DNA from: Chamaecrista fasciculata
Taxonomy: Eukaryota; Streptophyta; Magnoliopsida; Fabales; Fabaceae
Assembly: GCA_003254925.1 (NCBI GenBank)
Contig: QANZ01044257.1
Location: 140,070-204,069, forward strand
Reading direction: 5' to 3'
Length of the DNA: 64,000 bases
The notes under the pieces were generated by a model that did not search any database, had not been told where the DNA came from, and saw only the letters and a list, made by a program, of their open reading frames with translations. Position numbers and translations under genes: made by a program. Shown in pieces: positions 26,110 through 37,710 of this stretch (position 1 is the stretch's first letter; each line of letters begins with the position of its first letter).

Positions 26110-27625
26110 TTATTATTTAGAAATCAAAGACAAACAAGTATTTAACTTTCACATATTCTCCCTTGGGTATGACACTCACACCCCAAGCGGACAGATTCTC
26201 CCTTGGTTTTAGGACGCCCTGACGTCCAGTGGGTATGGCACCCACACCCCATGCGGACATCATCCCTTGGGAGGCTAGCCACAAAAACATGCGCATGTAT
26301 CGAACATCAACTTTGGATCCCGGCACCCTCGTGGAAGGCATGACGTCCTTACCCACGACTACGGGCTATCGCCCCCACAATTAGGTTCCAGCGACTTCGA
26401 CCTAACACAAAGACCGCCAAGGTCTTCAGGAGATTCAAATGGAAACTAAGTCTCAAACTTCCCCAGTGAACGCGCCAAAATCATGGACGCCGCAAGCCAT
26501 GAGGCTAGGAATATGAAAATCCTCCAAACGGAACGAGGACGCTAATGGCGCCATCAAGAAATCATAAGCGAACGACAACGTCGTTAAGCAAGACTCCCCT
26601 CGTGGGGACAAAATCTCACTCCTTTCAAAGGGACTAGTGATAATAGGCCCAATAATTAACTATGTCCAATTGACAAGGTTACTCCATGCCCAATACATAA
26701 TCGGGCTAGGAAGCCCTTAGGCAGGCAAGGACGCCCAAACGGCACGACGCCGCTAAGGAGATCAAGGCGCGTGAGCGCCTAAGTAGCAACACAGCACAGG
26801 CAGTGCAAAGCACGTCTCGAATCAATCCAGATCGGGATAATCGCCCAATCATCAAGAATGGAAAAACAAAGCGCCTCGAAACAAACCAACGAAAAACGTT
26901 GTATTCGTCATCCACTCGAAGGGGACTCCACTGATGGGGACAGAGCTTCACTTCTTTTGTTGGGACTAGTGATAATAGGCCCAATAATTAGGAGACCCAA
27001 TTGGCAGAAGATGCCGTTGGCCCAGCACGCCATAGGCCCACAAGGTGGGTTGTAAGGGCGAGAATGCCCTTAACCCCGCTAAGGCAGGGACGCCCATAAC
27101 CATAGAGGGCATGGGCGCCCACGGAGCATAAGGTCGCAAGGAATAAGGAGACATTCCCTGAACCAATCAGGAATTAATCAAGGATCAACCAAGATCCGCT
27201 GTCAATAAAGACAAATCGCTCAGAGATCCTTCCCATGGATTCTGTCTTGGCCATCAAGGCGCCTTACGCAAATAAGGAAATAGTGATTCACTTATCCTTA
27301 ATTGGCAAAACAATATCTTCCTACATGAAATAGGAAAGATTATGATTCACCTCCCATATCACTGAAGATATCTCTTCTTACAATCAAGGAAGTTTCCTTA
27401 AATGGACTCTCCTCAATGAGCCTATAAATACAAGATGGTAACTCTATGAAAGGTACGTTACTCACGCTACTCATGTTAGCTCATATTCTCCTCTCTTATC
27501 ACCCAACACTAACTTAAGCTTCGAAGGTGAATCATAGGGAAGACCCTTTGTGGTTCATTATCTTGCAGGAAAATTTTGCAGTGAACCGGGAAACGAACCT
27601 CGGCCAAATCCTAGTTCATCAATCA
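26110..27625 (+). mobile_element. LTR-retrotransposon debris with two tandem LTR starts
   Basis: GC-richer sequence than its surroundings interrupts the duplicated unit. The motif tgataataggcccaataatt occurs at 26638 and again at 26970, each after a purine-containing gggactag, as at the junction of a polypurine tract and a 3' LTR. The second copy extends to about 27621. It includes typical plant LTR 3' wording (actaacttaagcttcgaagg, then a tgcagg context). No gag or pol domain was recognised. The first LTR copy is truncated. Family assignment is uncertain. Confidence 0.55.
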
Positions 27626-28550
27626 ACACAAATCAGTATTCATAAATTCATTAATGTCTATTCATCTAGAAAATAAATTAGTAGGAAAAAAAAAGAGAAG
27701 TAATATACAGAGCTAGATGATACAGAGCTAAATGAAAATTTATTTGAAAAGACAAAGATTGCAAGCTGATAAATGAAGATGGGAACTTTTGGTTATTAAT
27801 ATTAAAACCAATCCACCCACACCAAAAAATGAAGTCAGACATATGAATGAATATGCTAATTCAGTTTTTTTTTTTAAAAAAAGAAAAAAGGGTCACATGA
27901 ACGGTTTAGCGGGTTCAACCCGGGTCGGCGAATTGATTTGGAAAACTTCTGGGTCAATTGCTTTTCGGTCCACTAGAATCATTCGCACCAGATTGACACT
28001 CGGGTCACTGGGTTTCGAGTTGACCTGAACGATCCAGTCCGAGTTTTAAAAATATGTTTAATGCATATATATCTCAGTTAAAAATTAGCCTAAAAATAAA
28101 AGGAATATACGTGTTGATGGGCCTGAGAGTATTGAGGGCTTTAAGACTTACAAGAGGAGAGGCAAACAATTGGGGATTGGGCCCAAACCAGTTGGGCCAA
28201 GTGAGTTTGGGGTGGGCAAGGTGTATAGCAGGAGAGGCACAAGAGTTCAGGACAATACGGGGAGAGTGGGAGTGCATGGCATAAAAGATTCTGACATTGT
28301 GAGTGGGAAGTGGTATAAGGGATAGGAGGTAGCAGTAGAACTGTAGGGAATTTCTGGTTTTGGTATTGGGAGAGTCTGGCCTCTCGAACGTCCAGCCTAT
28401 GTTATTTCTTGCATTTATTTCCTGCATTTGTGTCTATTTGCTGTGGAGTGTTTGTTAGGTATCATTTTGCTGTAATTTTCCTCTGTTTTGAATGGAATAG
28501 GGCGGATGTTTAAGGTATACATGTTTATTAAGCTTTATAGAGTTCATGGA
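27626..28550. repeat. Further repeat-derived sequence, no gene
   Basis: The stretch includes a 'gggttcaacccgggt' type dispersed plant repeat near 27900-28040. A second segment near 28112-28510 begins tgttgatgggcctg and could be part of a Copia-type LTR. Open frames here show no family similarity. It forms the right part of the insertion between duplicated blocks. Confidence 0.4.
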
Positions 28551-29981
28551 ACCTCACCAATAAACTATTAAAAATTAGGAGATATTGGGATAACTTTTAA
28601 AAAACAAGTCTTACTGAATTTTTATGTTTATTGAGAAAAAAGAAATGAACAAAGAAATTGTAATATATCTAATTAATGGAGATGTAATATATGAGTTCAT
28701 TTTAATTAATATCAAGTCAACAACTATTATAGTCATTCAATCAATATTCTCTGGTCTCAAATTTTGTAGGATAAAAAAGAGATGCTTGATTAACTTTTCT
28801 CTAAAATTATGGCCAATAACAATAACCATTATTTACATCTATGAACTTAAAAAGAAAATTGAGAAACACCGTCAACTATATATATTCTCGTTGAAACTTT
28901 GGAAGTGGCCAAGTGGTGAAACCTCAAATGGATTTGAATTCGGTCAATAGTATTAAAACACTTGTTTTAATATAGAATGAGACAATTGTCAATAAATTAG
29001 GTTCTACAAAAATCAAAATATACAATTTAATCTTCAAAATATTATAATTATTAATTAATAATTTAATATTTAAATATATTTTTTAATCTCAATTTAATTC
29101 AGATATTAAATTATCGATGGTTACAAAATTTTAAAAACTGAGTCATACATTTCATTTATTTAGAATAGTAACTCGTACAAATTCAAAAACCATAAAATAG
29201 ATTTTCTGATTATATTTCATTGTGAAGAACTTCAGGAAAAGAGCCTAAAAGAAAGATAAAAAAAAAAAAGGGAGTAATTATAAGTGAAAGTTCTGGTTTA
29301 AAATTCCATCAACATAACTTTTAAAGTTCAACTATTTTTTTTTTTAAAGTGTCAATGATTTCCCATTGTAACACATAACAGCCTCCAATTAGACTAAAAC
29401 AAAGCTTAAGAATACTTTGAGAATGTATGGGAAAATTTGACAAAATTGCAATATGTCTCCCTCATAAGGCAAAGAGAAGGAGAATTTTCCAACTACTGCT
29501 CTCTCTCTGTTGACTGAACAAAAGAATGATCTCAGGTGATTTTTTGTTTTTTGGTTTCAGGGCTCTGTTAAAAGTTTTGCAGGCCAAGACAATTATTCAA
29601 GGCTGTTGAAAACATGTTTAAGAGAAAAAAAAAAAACATAAAGAATACAACAATAAATGCAATTAGGAATTTAATTGCAGTTATCATTGCTAACATTTTC
29701 TCCGCAAGTTCTTTTTCTAGAAATTCTAATTTTTAGTCTTTAAATTTGTCCCAAAATTACACTCTAGTCTTTAAATACAGGATATACACTTTTAGATCCC
29801 TGATTTCTTTTTTTTTTTTTACAAGCATCAATTATTTAATCCACATGACATGGATAATGTTTCAAAGACTAATTTGGGAATAGTGCACTCGCAAAAAAGA
29901 CTAGGGATCAAAAAATATATTTCTAATATTTAAAGACTAAATCACAATTTTAGAACAAAAAAATAAATTCACTCTTTTCCC
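28550..29981. repeat. Second copy of a tandem duplicated spacer
   Basis: The order of matches to 24260-25400 is collinear: aggagatattgggataact, then ttctggtttaaaattccat, then gtatgggaaaatttgac, then the fragment around 'aggctctgtt'. Divergence is moderate, with many small indels, so the duplication is old. It leads directly into the 3' end of the DUF1499 gene. Confidence 0.75.
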
Positions 29982-32485
29982 TCATAATGTATCTTGAGAT
30001 GCCCATCCCATTTTCTCCAACGCTTGTCGCAGTGCCTGTAAGTTAAGCCAGCAAAATACTCTATCAATAAGAATATGCAATTTCATGCAATGCAAGCAGA
30101 TAAAGATACAGCAAGATGATGAAAAATTTACCTTGATTCTCTTTCTATTTGCATCAAAATCAAAATTTCCCAGCCTTGATGCCGACCGGTACTCGACTAT
30201 GGAGCTCTTCCCCGGTCGGAACCAGAACTCAACATCATCTATAAACTGAGAGAAAAAGGCAAAAAAAAAAAAATCAAAATCAAAAAGGCTGGTTTAGCCA
30301 CTGGCTGAAACATGAGATGGTGTTTCGTCTAAAGTTGAAGTCATCACATGAAGGTTTATGAACACAACTGAATCATAATCTCTTTATACATACCCCTAAA
30401 ATGGGGTACTCATACTCCACGCGGATATAGTCTTCTTTCCTTTCTACTATTCTTGGTGTAAATTTGTCTGGTGTGGTTGATTCTATCTGTAAAATCAGCC
30501 AAAACTGAGGTCAGCTAGCTTTACATTCAATGTTTTTGAAGTGTTTAAACCACTAGCGATCAGTTATGTTATAAGGTATTCCTAATACAAATTAAAGACT
30601 CAATAGTTTTAACTTTTCATGTAGATTTACCACATCTATCAGTTCCTCCATTGCCTCTTCTCTGCTCACAGGCTTCTTCCTTCCTTCAGGGTTATAATTC
30701 CTGAAATTTGAGAGTAAAAACTCAGTCCTCCTCTCTTAAAGAAAAAAAAAAGTTGGCATTGTTTGCAAAAATATTAGTGGGTCCCACTTAAAAAGTAATT
30801 AATTCTTAGTTAAAAAAAACAAAATTATTATTTTTGCCATTGCATCCTAACCAGTGTCAAACTGTAAAGAATCAAAGTACTCAATCTCCTCACAAGTTGT
30901 AAAGTAAACTAACCTTTCAAGGAACGAAAAGGACTCAACATACATTGACTAATGACTACATATAATACAACATTCACAAATATCCACATCAATGCCTAAT
31001 CAGCCCACAATAGGTGGAGCACTACTTTCACGTTTCCAAAAGTGATAAATTATTGCAAGTGCACTATTCCCAAATCCCAATCTGAATCACATGTATATAC
31101 CATTTTTCTATCTACCTATCCTTTGGAACTAAACCAAAGTATGTTTAACTTTTTCTGGGTTGGGTTTAGCACACCCTCCCGAAAATACCATTTTGAATGA
31201 CAAAAAATTGAGAATCTGAGAGAGGTCATACCAAATCTTCAGTGACAAATTTCAACTAATTCATATCATGATTATAATCCAACAAACAAACCAAAGATTT
31301 CAATAAGAAAAGGGAAGAGAGTTTACCAAGGAGGGGCATAATGAGTAAGGTCAGTAACATTCTCAGAGGTGGATACGCAGTTCTTAGTTGCAGGACACAG
31401 AGCCAGAGCTGGAGGATTTTTCTGCACTCCAAGGTAATCAGGTTTCTTCCCACTGCATCATAAGACAATTTTAATTCAGGCCTTCATTTTCTCATGGCCA
31501 ATAGTGAAAATAATAATAAAAAAAAATGAGTAAACTAACAACTGGTTAGTTGGCAATTTAGTCCCTAAAAGATTGAAAATTGAAGAGAAATTTAGTATTT
31601 GATCCTTAAATCTACACCGAGTCAACTAATCAGTCTAATAATCAAAATACACGATTTGGTCCCTTTCAATTATCAATTATTTGGTTTTTGAATTTGAACT
31701 AATTTTACACTTTTTGGTCTCTGAATTTGTACTAAATTAATACTATTTGGTGCTTGAATTCGAACTAACTTTATACATTTTGGTCCCTGAATTTGTACTA
31801 AATTTATACTATTTGGTTCCTGAATTTGTACTTTTGAACTCTGAATTTGACCCAGCTACCAAATCCTTGACAATTGTGATAATTTAGGGACTGATTAGTA
31901 TATTTTGATCATTGAGGACTCAATAGTTGACTCGGTATAAATTCAGGGATCAAATAGTAAGTTTTCTCAAATTTAAAATACAGAATTTAATCATTAATTA
32001 ATGAATATACCGTTTTATTAGGCTGTCCATAAGGAATTGTTAATTTACTCTAAAAAATTAAAATAAAATAAAATAAATTCAAAGGACTTCCCATACTCGG
32101 TATGAATTATCCATCAAGAAATTGCACTCAATAGGATAAGGAAAGAAACACAGACTCAAATCTAAAAATGAGGGGATAAAAACAGAGGCGAACCTGAAAT
32201 TGAATAGGGCACCAATAGTTGCTATCTCGCTAGTCTTGAGTATGAGCTCCCTTTATAAAAACACGAGAAGTGTGAGAAATTTCAATCGATGGGCATAATT
32301 AAGAGACACACGGAATAGGAATAATGCAGAATCGAATTGTCTCACCTGCGTTTGATTTGGTCTGAGGGATTATCGTCGTGCTTCTTCTGACAGAATCGAA
32401 TGCGAGGAAGAGACGAAACATTATTAGTGAATTTGGTGTAAATCCTGAAGTTGCAGAAGGTACTAGAAGACGCCATTGAAGCCAT
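29982..32485 (-). CDS. DUF1499 family protein, probably chloroplast-targeted
   Basis: Seven exons on the minus strand join in frame: 32346-32485, 32194-32250, 31327-31452, 30631-30700, 30394-30486, 30132-30245 and 29982-30035. They encode about 217 residues. The N-terminus (MASMASSSTFCNFRIYTKF) is rich in Ser and basic residues and poor in acidic ones, like a plastid transit peptide. The core contains KKPDYLGVQKNPPALALCP, then EFWFRPGKSSIVEYRSASR and NRKRIK. The latter follow the DUF1499 pattern, in which arginine and serine of the RSASR motif are well conserved. The biochemical function of DUF1499 is unknown. The first of two in-frame ATG codons (32485 and 32476) was chosen. A foldback repeat (about 31530-32050) lies in intron 2. 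All borders are GT-AG. Confidence 0.88.
31530..32050. repeat. Foldback repeat in DUF1499 intron 2
   Basis: Repeated words such as 'tttggtccctgaatttgtac' alternate with their reverse complements near the far end. It is a diverged palindromic element of the same broad kind as those elsewhere in the window. No target duplication was identified. Confidence 0.5.
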
Positions 32486-32716
32486 TGTCGTTGAAGGAGG
32501 GAAATGTGAGTGACGCACAATAACAATACAATGAAAGCAAAAGCGAAAGCTATTTTATTCAGTATTCAGTATTACGCTTTTCAATGGCGTGTGCGTGTTA
32601 GTGTATGTAACGAGCGTGGGTCGGTGCGCACTGGATTCTTTCTTCTTTCCGCTAAAACGGTGCCGTGTTGAATTGTTGATTGATGTGCATGATGTGATTA
32701 TGTAATTTTTTTTTTT

Positions 32717-32986
32717 GCCAAAGTCCTATTTTAGTTCCTCATATTTTATCAAAGTTCTGTTTTAGTTCCTCAACTTTCATCTCCTAATTTTTCTTTTTGC
32801 ATTAAGGTTATTCCCTTTTGTAAAAAAGCAAAATTATTGAGAGATAAGAGTTATTTTTTTTTTAATTTTTTTAACAGAAGAATTGGATTGAAAAGAGTCT
32901 AAGACTAACCGTGTAACATTTTAAAAATTTAAGAGATCAAAATGAAATTTTGAACAAATATAAGAGACTAAAATATGACTTTAGCC
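32717..32986. repeat. 270-bp foldback repeat
   Basis: The ends gccaaagtcctattttag and its approximate reverse complement ctaaaatatgactttagcc bound the element. It lies about 230 bp upstream of the DUF1499 start codon. The TIR resembles that of the element at 52099-52654, so they may be one family. Confidence 0.6.
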
Positions 32987-33062
32987 TTTTCATATATATA
33001 ACGATCAGGCAGCATCTTCTAAGCATGAGTCACGACTAGAGGCTACAAAATATCATTGAAGT

Positions 33063-34275
33063 AAATTTTGTCAAAATATTAATTTTGTTTTCAAATTTTA
33101 CATTAATTATCAATTTTGTCTCATATCTTTTTTTTTTCAGTCAATTTTGTCTTTAATATTTTATTTTTAGTCAATTTTATCCTTTAACTAATTTCTTTTA
33201 ATAAATTAACGATAAACCATGGTTGTCAAACTCGAGTTTTAATTCGTAAACTCGTTGAGTTTACCCCTAATTTCGAGCAAACTCGTCACAAACTCAAAAA
33301 TGACCTGAACTCAGGTAAACTCGCAGCAAAATCGTAAACTCGTGAGTTTACCTTGAACTCGGCGAGTTTACATCAGTGTTAAATTTTTTGCCAAAATTCA
33401 AATTTTGTCCTATATCTTTTGCTCAGTTTCTAATTTGGTTCCAGATTTTTTTTGTTCTACTTTTGGTCCCATATCTTTGGGTTAGATCCCAATTTGGTAT
33501 CATATCTTTTTTTTTTCAAATTTGGTCCCATATCTTTAGATCAATCACATAATTAGTCCTATATCTTTGGGTCAAGTGCATAAGTGGTCATATATCTTTG
33601 TAAATCTGGGACATATCTTTTTTTTGTTTCCAATTTGGTCATATATCTTTTGCTCAGTTTCCAATTTGGTCACATATCTTTGTAAAATAATCAACTAACA
33701 ATTGATCTTTTTGCAAATATATGGCACTAATTGTGCAACTTGACCAAAAAATATAAGATAAAAAATGATATAGGACCAAATTGAGACCTTTTGTTAAAAT
33801 ATGGGACCAAAAAAAGATACATGACCAAATTGGGAATTGAGCAAAAAATATGGGATCAAATTTACACTTGGATAAGATAATGAGTTTATGACTATTTGAA
33901 TTTTGAATAATAATTATTAGGTCATATTTGTTTTTACTTTAGTTTAATTTTACACTTAAAGTAAATGATATATAGGTGTAAATTTTATCCTACATACTTA
34001 GGTAAACTCGGCGAGTTTACCCCCCTCTATGAATTTATTTAAATTCTCGAGTTTGACAACCTTGCGACAGACTGCATCATATTTTTTCATTTGAGTTAGA
34101 ATTTGAGTTTTTTTTTTCTATCAATTTTACACTATATATCATTAACTACGTAGATTCTGTCGTTAATATTTGACTAAAGTAAGAGTAAAAGACAAAATTG
34201 ATTGTAAAAAAAGTAATAAAAACAAAATTGACAATCGGTATAAAATTTAGAGATGAAATTATTACTTTTACCAAA
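33063..34275. mobile_element. Foldback element carrying a nested TIR element
   Basis: Outer sequence at about 33063-33210 and 34070-34275 matches the continuous elements at 49495-49870 and 59745-60115, with shared words such as tatatatcattaactac and gattctgtcgttaatatt. In those copies the two halves are adjacent. Here they are split by about 850 bp bounded by ggttgtcaaactcgag near 33220 and its reverse complement ctcgagtttgacaacc near 34060. The insert has repeated gtaaactcg / cgagtttac words near both ends. This is a clear nested insertion. Confidence 0.75.
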
Positions 34276-34590
34276 AGTAAATTTAAGACATCATACTTAA
34301 AAAATCCCACTATCTCTTAATGAACTTTGTTAGTTGATGGAAACGGGGTTTGAAAGCGAAACGACGGCGTTAGTGGGTGAACTTGGGATTGTTGAGAAAA
34401 TAATAATAATCATGATAAACACGTGACCCACTAGATTTGACTGTACCAAATTAAATAACCAGTTATAAGAAATGAGAATGAATTAGTGCTGAATCTCTTG
34501 ACTCGTGTTGTGTACTGATATGTTTGTTGAAAGAATTTAGACCTCTCCGTCCATTCCATTAATTTTTGTCTAATGGACAAATAAAAAAAA

Positions 34591-35508
34591 GGCTTAAGTT
34601 CACTTTTGGTCCCATAACTATGACAAAGGTTTCATTTTGGTCTTATAACTTTTCTTGTTGCAATTTTGGTCCCATAACTATGACAAAGGTTTCATTTTGG
34701 TCCCATAACATTTTTTGTTGCAATTTTGGTCCCATAACTTTTTTTGTTGCAATTTTGGTCTCATAACTTCTCAAAAGGTTCCACTGTTAGTCCCTTGGTG
34801 AATTCCATCCATATTTAGCCGTTAAGTATGACGTGGCATAGTGACTAGGATCATGATGTGGCAAAATAAGATGAAGTGGATTGAAATAGGATCTATATGC
34901 AATATATTAAAACTTATCTATGCCCAACCACCATATATACAAAGAGTGGTACTGACAGGGACCAATCTGGTGGGGAAGAAGAGACTTCAAGCAGAAGGCA
35001 CCGACGAAGTCGATGGGATCCTCAGCTAGAGTCGAACGACCAAAGCGGCAGCGACGGCAAATCGGGAAGCGGAACGAGGAAGAGGAAGTCCCGTTGGGCT
35101 GACGAGGAAGAGGAAGTACCACTCTTTGTATATATTGTGGTTGAGTATAGATAAGTTTTAATATGTTGCATATAGATCCTAATTCAGTCTATTTCATCTA
35201 ATTTTGCCACATCATGATCCTAGTCACTATGCCACGTCATACTTAACGGCTAAATATGGATGGAATTCACCAAGGGACTAACGGTGGAACCTTTTGAGAA
35301 GTTATGGGACCAAATTTGCAACAAAAAAAGTTATGGGACCAAAATGAAACCTTTGTCATAGTTATGGGACCAAAATTGCAACAAAAAAAGTTATGGGACC
35401 AAAATGAAACCTTTGTCATAGTTATGGGACCAATATTGCAACAAAAAAAGTTATGGGACCAAAATGAAACCTTTGTCATAGTTATGGGACCAAAAGTATA
35501 CTTAAGCC
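34591..35508. mobile_element. Pack-MULE with captured SF1 gene fragment
   Basis: Long inverted arms (34591-34952 and 35116-35508) begin ggcttaag and end cttaagcc. The element is flanked by a perfect 9-bp direct repeat, taaaaaaaa (34582-34590 and 35509-35517), the size typical of Mutator-like elements. The 163-bp loop (34953-35115) is not part of the arms and is GC-rich. It encodes an open frame containing [14 protein letters not shown] and [16 protein letters not shown], which resembles the N-terminal region of plant splicing factor 1 (branch-point binding protein). No transposase is present, so movement would need a factor from elsewhere. Confidence 0.85.
34953..35115 (+). pseudogene. Captured fragment of splicing factor 1 (SF1) gene
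   Basis: About 54 codons without a stop read [13 protein letters not shown], then [16 protein letters not shown], then [14 protein letters not shown]. Plant SF1 proteins carry two RSRW-type motifs of this kind upstream of their KH domain. The KH and zinc-knuckle regions are absent. It is a partial exon inside a transposon and is not expected to make a functional splicing factor. Confidence 0.8.
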
Positions 35509-35773
35509 TAAAAAAAATATTTGACAATTGAGAAAATTTAATTATTTGATCTTTTATAGTTTATTCAAGATTTGACAATTGACCTCTCCGTCCATCTAAA
35601 TTGCCTGCGGTTTGCATAGAAACATTTTATTCTTTTTAATGGGTATAGTGAACCTATTGAGCTAATGTGGTAAAACAGAATCAATACAATGATCAAATAT
35701 CATTATGATTAAGTTGTACACAATATTTCACAGAAGTCAAATAGTCATATAGACATAGTAATATCTATATTAT

Positions 35774-36390
35774 TTACAAGCTAACAACGCTTAGTATGAA
35801 TGAAAACTTCATATCACCCACTTGAGGAAGCAGGGCGACCCAACCAAGTATAAAATAAATCCCGGTGGCAGCATCCAGTTTCGCCTGGAGAATTCTATTC
35901 TCCCTTTGAAGCTGTACAATTACAAAGCAACAATCTCGATAAGGAATGTGGTGTTTTTTTCCCTTGTGAAGCATAAGTAAGGGCCTTTATTACATTCCTA
36001 AGAGCAAAAAGAGATTGGTTTATGGTCTTAGCTTCAGCTAAAACTTTTCCCTCACCTCATGTTTTCTCAACTTTTTCTGATCCCGCCAAGTCTACAAGAA
36101 TTAGTTTTCCAGACTTCAACCAGCAGTTCATAGTCTCAGAGTTTGACATTTCATTTGATTTCAACCTGGACAAGCCCAAACAAAATTAGAAAAATAAGTT
36201 AATAAAAATAAATGTTAATTCGATGAGTGATGGCTCTGGAGTTAATTGGTAAATGTCAAAGTACCATTGAGAGCTTAATTGTATACTTGATGCCTTCTTT
36301 TGGATGATTTAAGGAATCAAAAAGTCCATTTACAATTCTCGGAAGCAGCCCCTTCTTCTTTTCGTCAGATTTTAGTATAGCAGGCCCCTG
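35774..36390 (-). pseudogene. Kinesin motor-domain pseudogene fragment (KIN1-like)
   Basis: Minus-strand translation gives two recognisable motor pieces. The upstream one (near 36265-36385) reads KKGLLPRIVNGLFDSLNHP and ends IKLSMV at a donor-like site. The next exon-like block (near 35940-36170) reads SGKLILVDLAGSEKVEKT, the switch II (DLAGSE) region, then a TGA stop, then AEAKTINQSLFALRNVI and HIPYRD after a frameshift. The P-loop and switch I exons and the SKLTRLL segment were not found. Retained splice signals indicate a copied genomic fragment, not a processed transcript. It is present only in the left duplication unit. Confidence 0.8.
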
Positions 36391-37710
36391 TTTCAGAAAG
36401 GTAGTAGTAGTTTGCATTGCTGTATTTTATGTTTTACAAAATTATTAGGAACACAACAAAAAGTTCAAAAGACCAAATGAGAGATTTCAAACGTTTTCTC
36501 AGCCAAAGCTTTAAAATAAGGTTAAATTCTTAGTTTTAAGCTTTTAATGCGTACATCTCATCTTTAACCCTTCAATCTTCAGATAGAGGCATTTTTAAGT
36601 TGAATCTATAGGAAAAACAATTTGGCCTATCTATGAGGTTATGATGCAACTTTTATTTTTATTTTCAAATTTGTTGTCAGAGACTCCACTTCCATTCCTG
36701 AGCATAAGAGCTAAGTAAACTAATTAAAGTTACGTATTGTTCTCGAAGAGTACTTTCTTTATCCAGTTGGGGCGTCAGCAAACGAGGTCAAATCGGTCCT
36801 AAAAGTAGACCGGTCATTTCATGGTCAAACAAGCAAAATTGATTATATATCTCTCGTTTGAAATTCGAATACGACGAATTCATAACTACGAGTTTCTCTT
36901 AACAAATCCTTTGAACATGAAATGAGAGACGAGAGAAATTTGACCAAATTCAATAGTGTGGGACCAAAATGAAACATTTTACCAATATTTAGGTCCAAAA
37001 TGAATCATTTTGTCAACATTTGGGACCAATTTGAACATTTCGAAACATAATGGACCAAAATGAACATTAGGACATACATTTAGGACCAAAATGACCTTTG
37101 ACCAAATAATTAAGTCAAACAAAATTATTAAATTTTAGTTAATTTTTTTTATATCCCTAAACCCTAAAATTTAAAAAATTTACGTAGTATAGGGACTGAT
37201 TTGATAAAAAGTAAAGTTTTAGGGATTAAATTAAGTTTGAGTGAAATATATAGACCAAATAATTAATTTTCTTTTAAAAAGATATAAACACTGTTATAAA
37301 GAGTTTGAGTTATTTGATTCTTTCTCTTTTCTTTTTATATTTTATCTTTTAATTTAATTGTTTTTTAAGAAAAAAAAAAAGAATAAGTGTAAGAAACATG
37401 ATTTGCAAATCCAAACATTTTCTTAATATTAACAAAAGACAATATATATCTATATATATATAGATATAAGATTAAAAGTTCATAACTTTTGAATNAAGAT
37501 ATTTGAAAAGATATAAAGAGTTTGAGTTATTTGATTCTTTCTCATTTCTTTTAATTTATTTTTTCAAAAACAGAATAAGTGTATGAAACAGGACTTGCAA
37601 ATCCAAGCATTTTCTTAATAATAACAAAAGACAATATATTGAAGAGTGAAATTTCATAACTTTTGAATATATTGTTGTTTATTTTTCATCTACTTTGCGA
37701 TGACTAAAAA
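36391..37710. other. Spacer downstream of reductase A, with an assembly gap
   Basis: Around 36760-37100 there is a dispersed repeat related to 1-60 and 50030-50230. From about 37150 to 37494 the sequence is a diverged match to 41970-42260, downstream of reductase B. After the single N at 37495 the same flank restarts in a form that appears identical to 42108 onward. No gene was seen. Confidence 0.7.

Noticed and set aside
28074-28427. 117-residue minus-strand open frame
   Set aside because: The composition and repeated 'gggcccaa' wording fit LTR-derived sequence. No domain was recognised and no splice context supports a gene.
34566-34766. Open frames with FGPITMTKVSFWS repeats (also 35267-35531)
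   Set aside because: These are translations of the repeated arms of the Pack-MULE, readable on both strands. They are not genes.
35774-36390. Functional kinesin gene
   Set aside because: An in-frame stop after SEKVEKT, a frameshift before HIPYRD, and missing P-loop and switch I exons.
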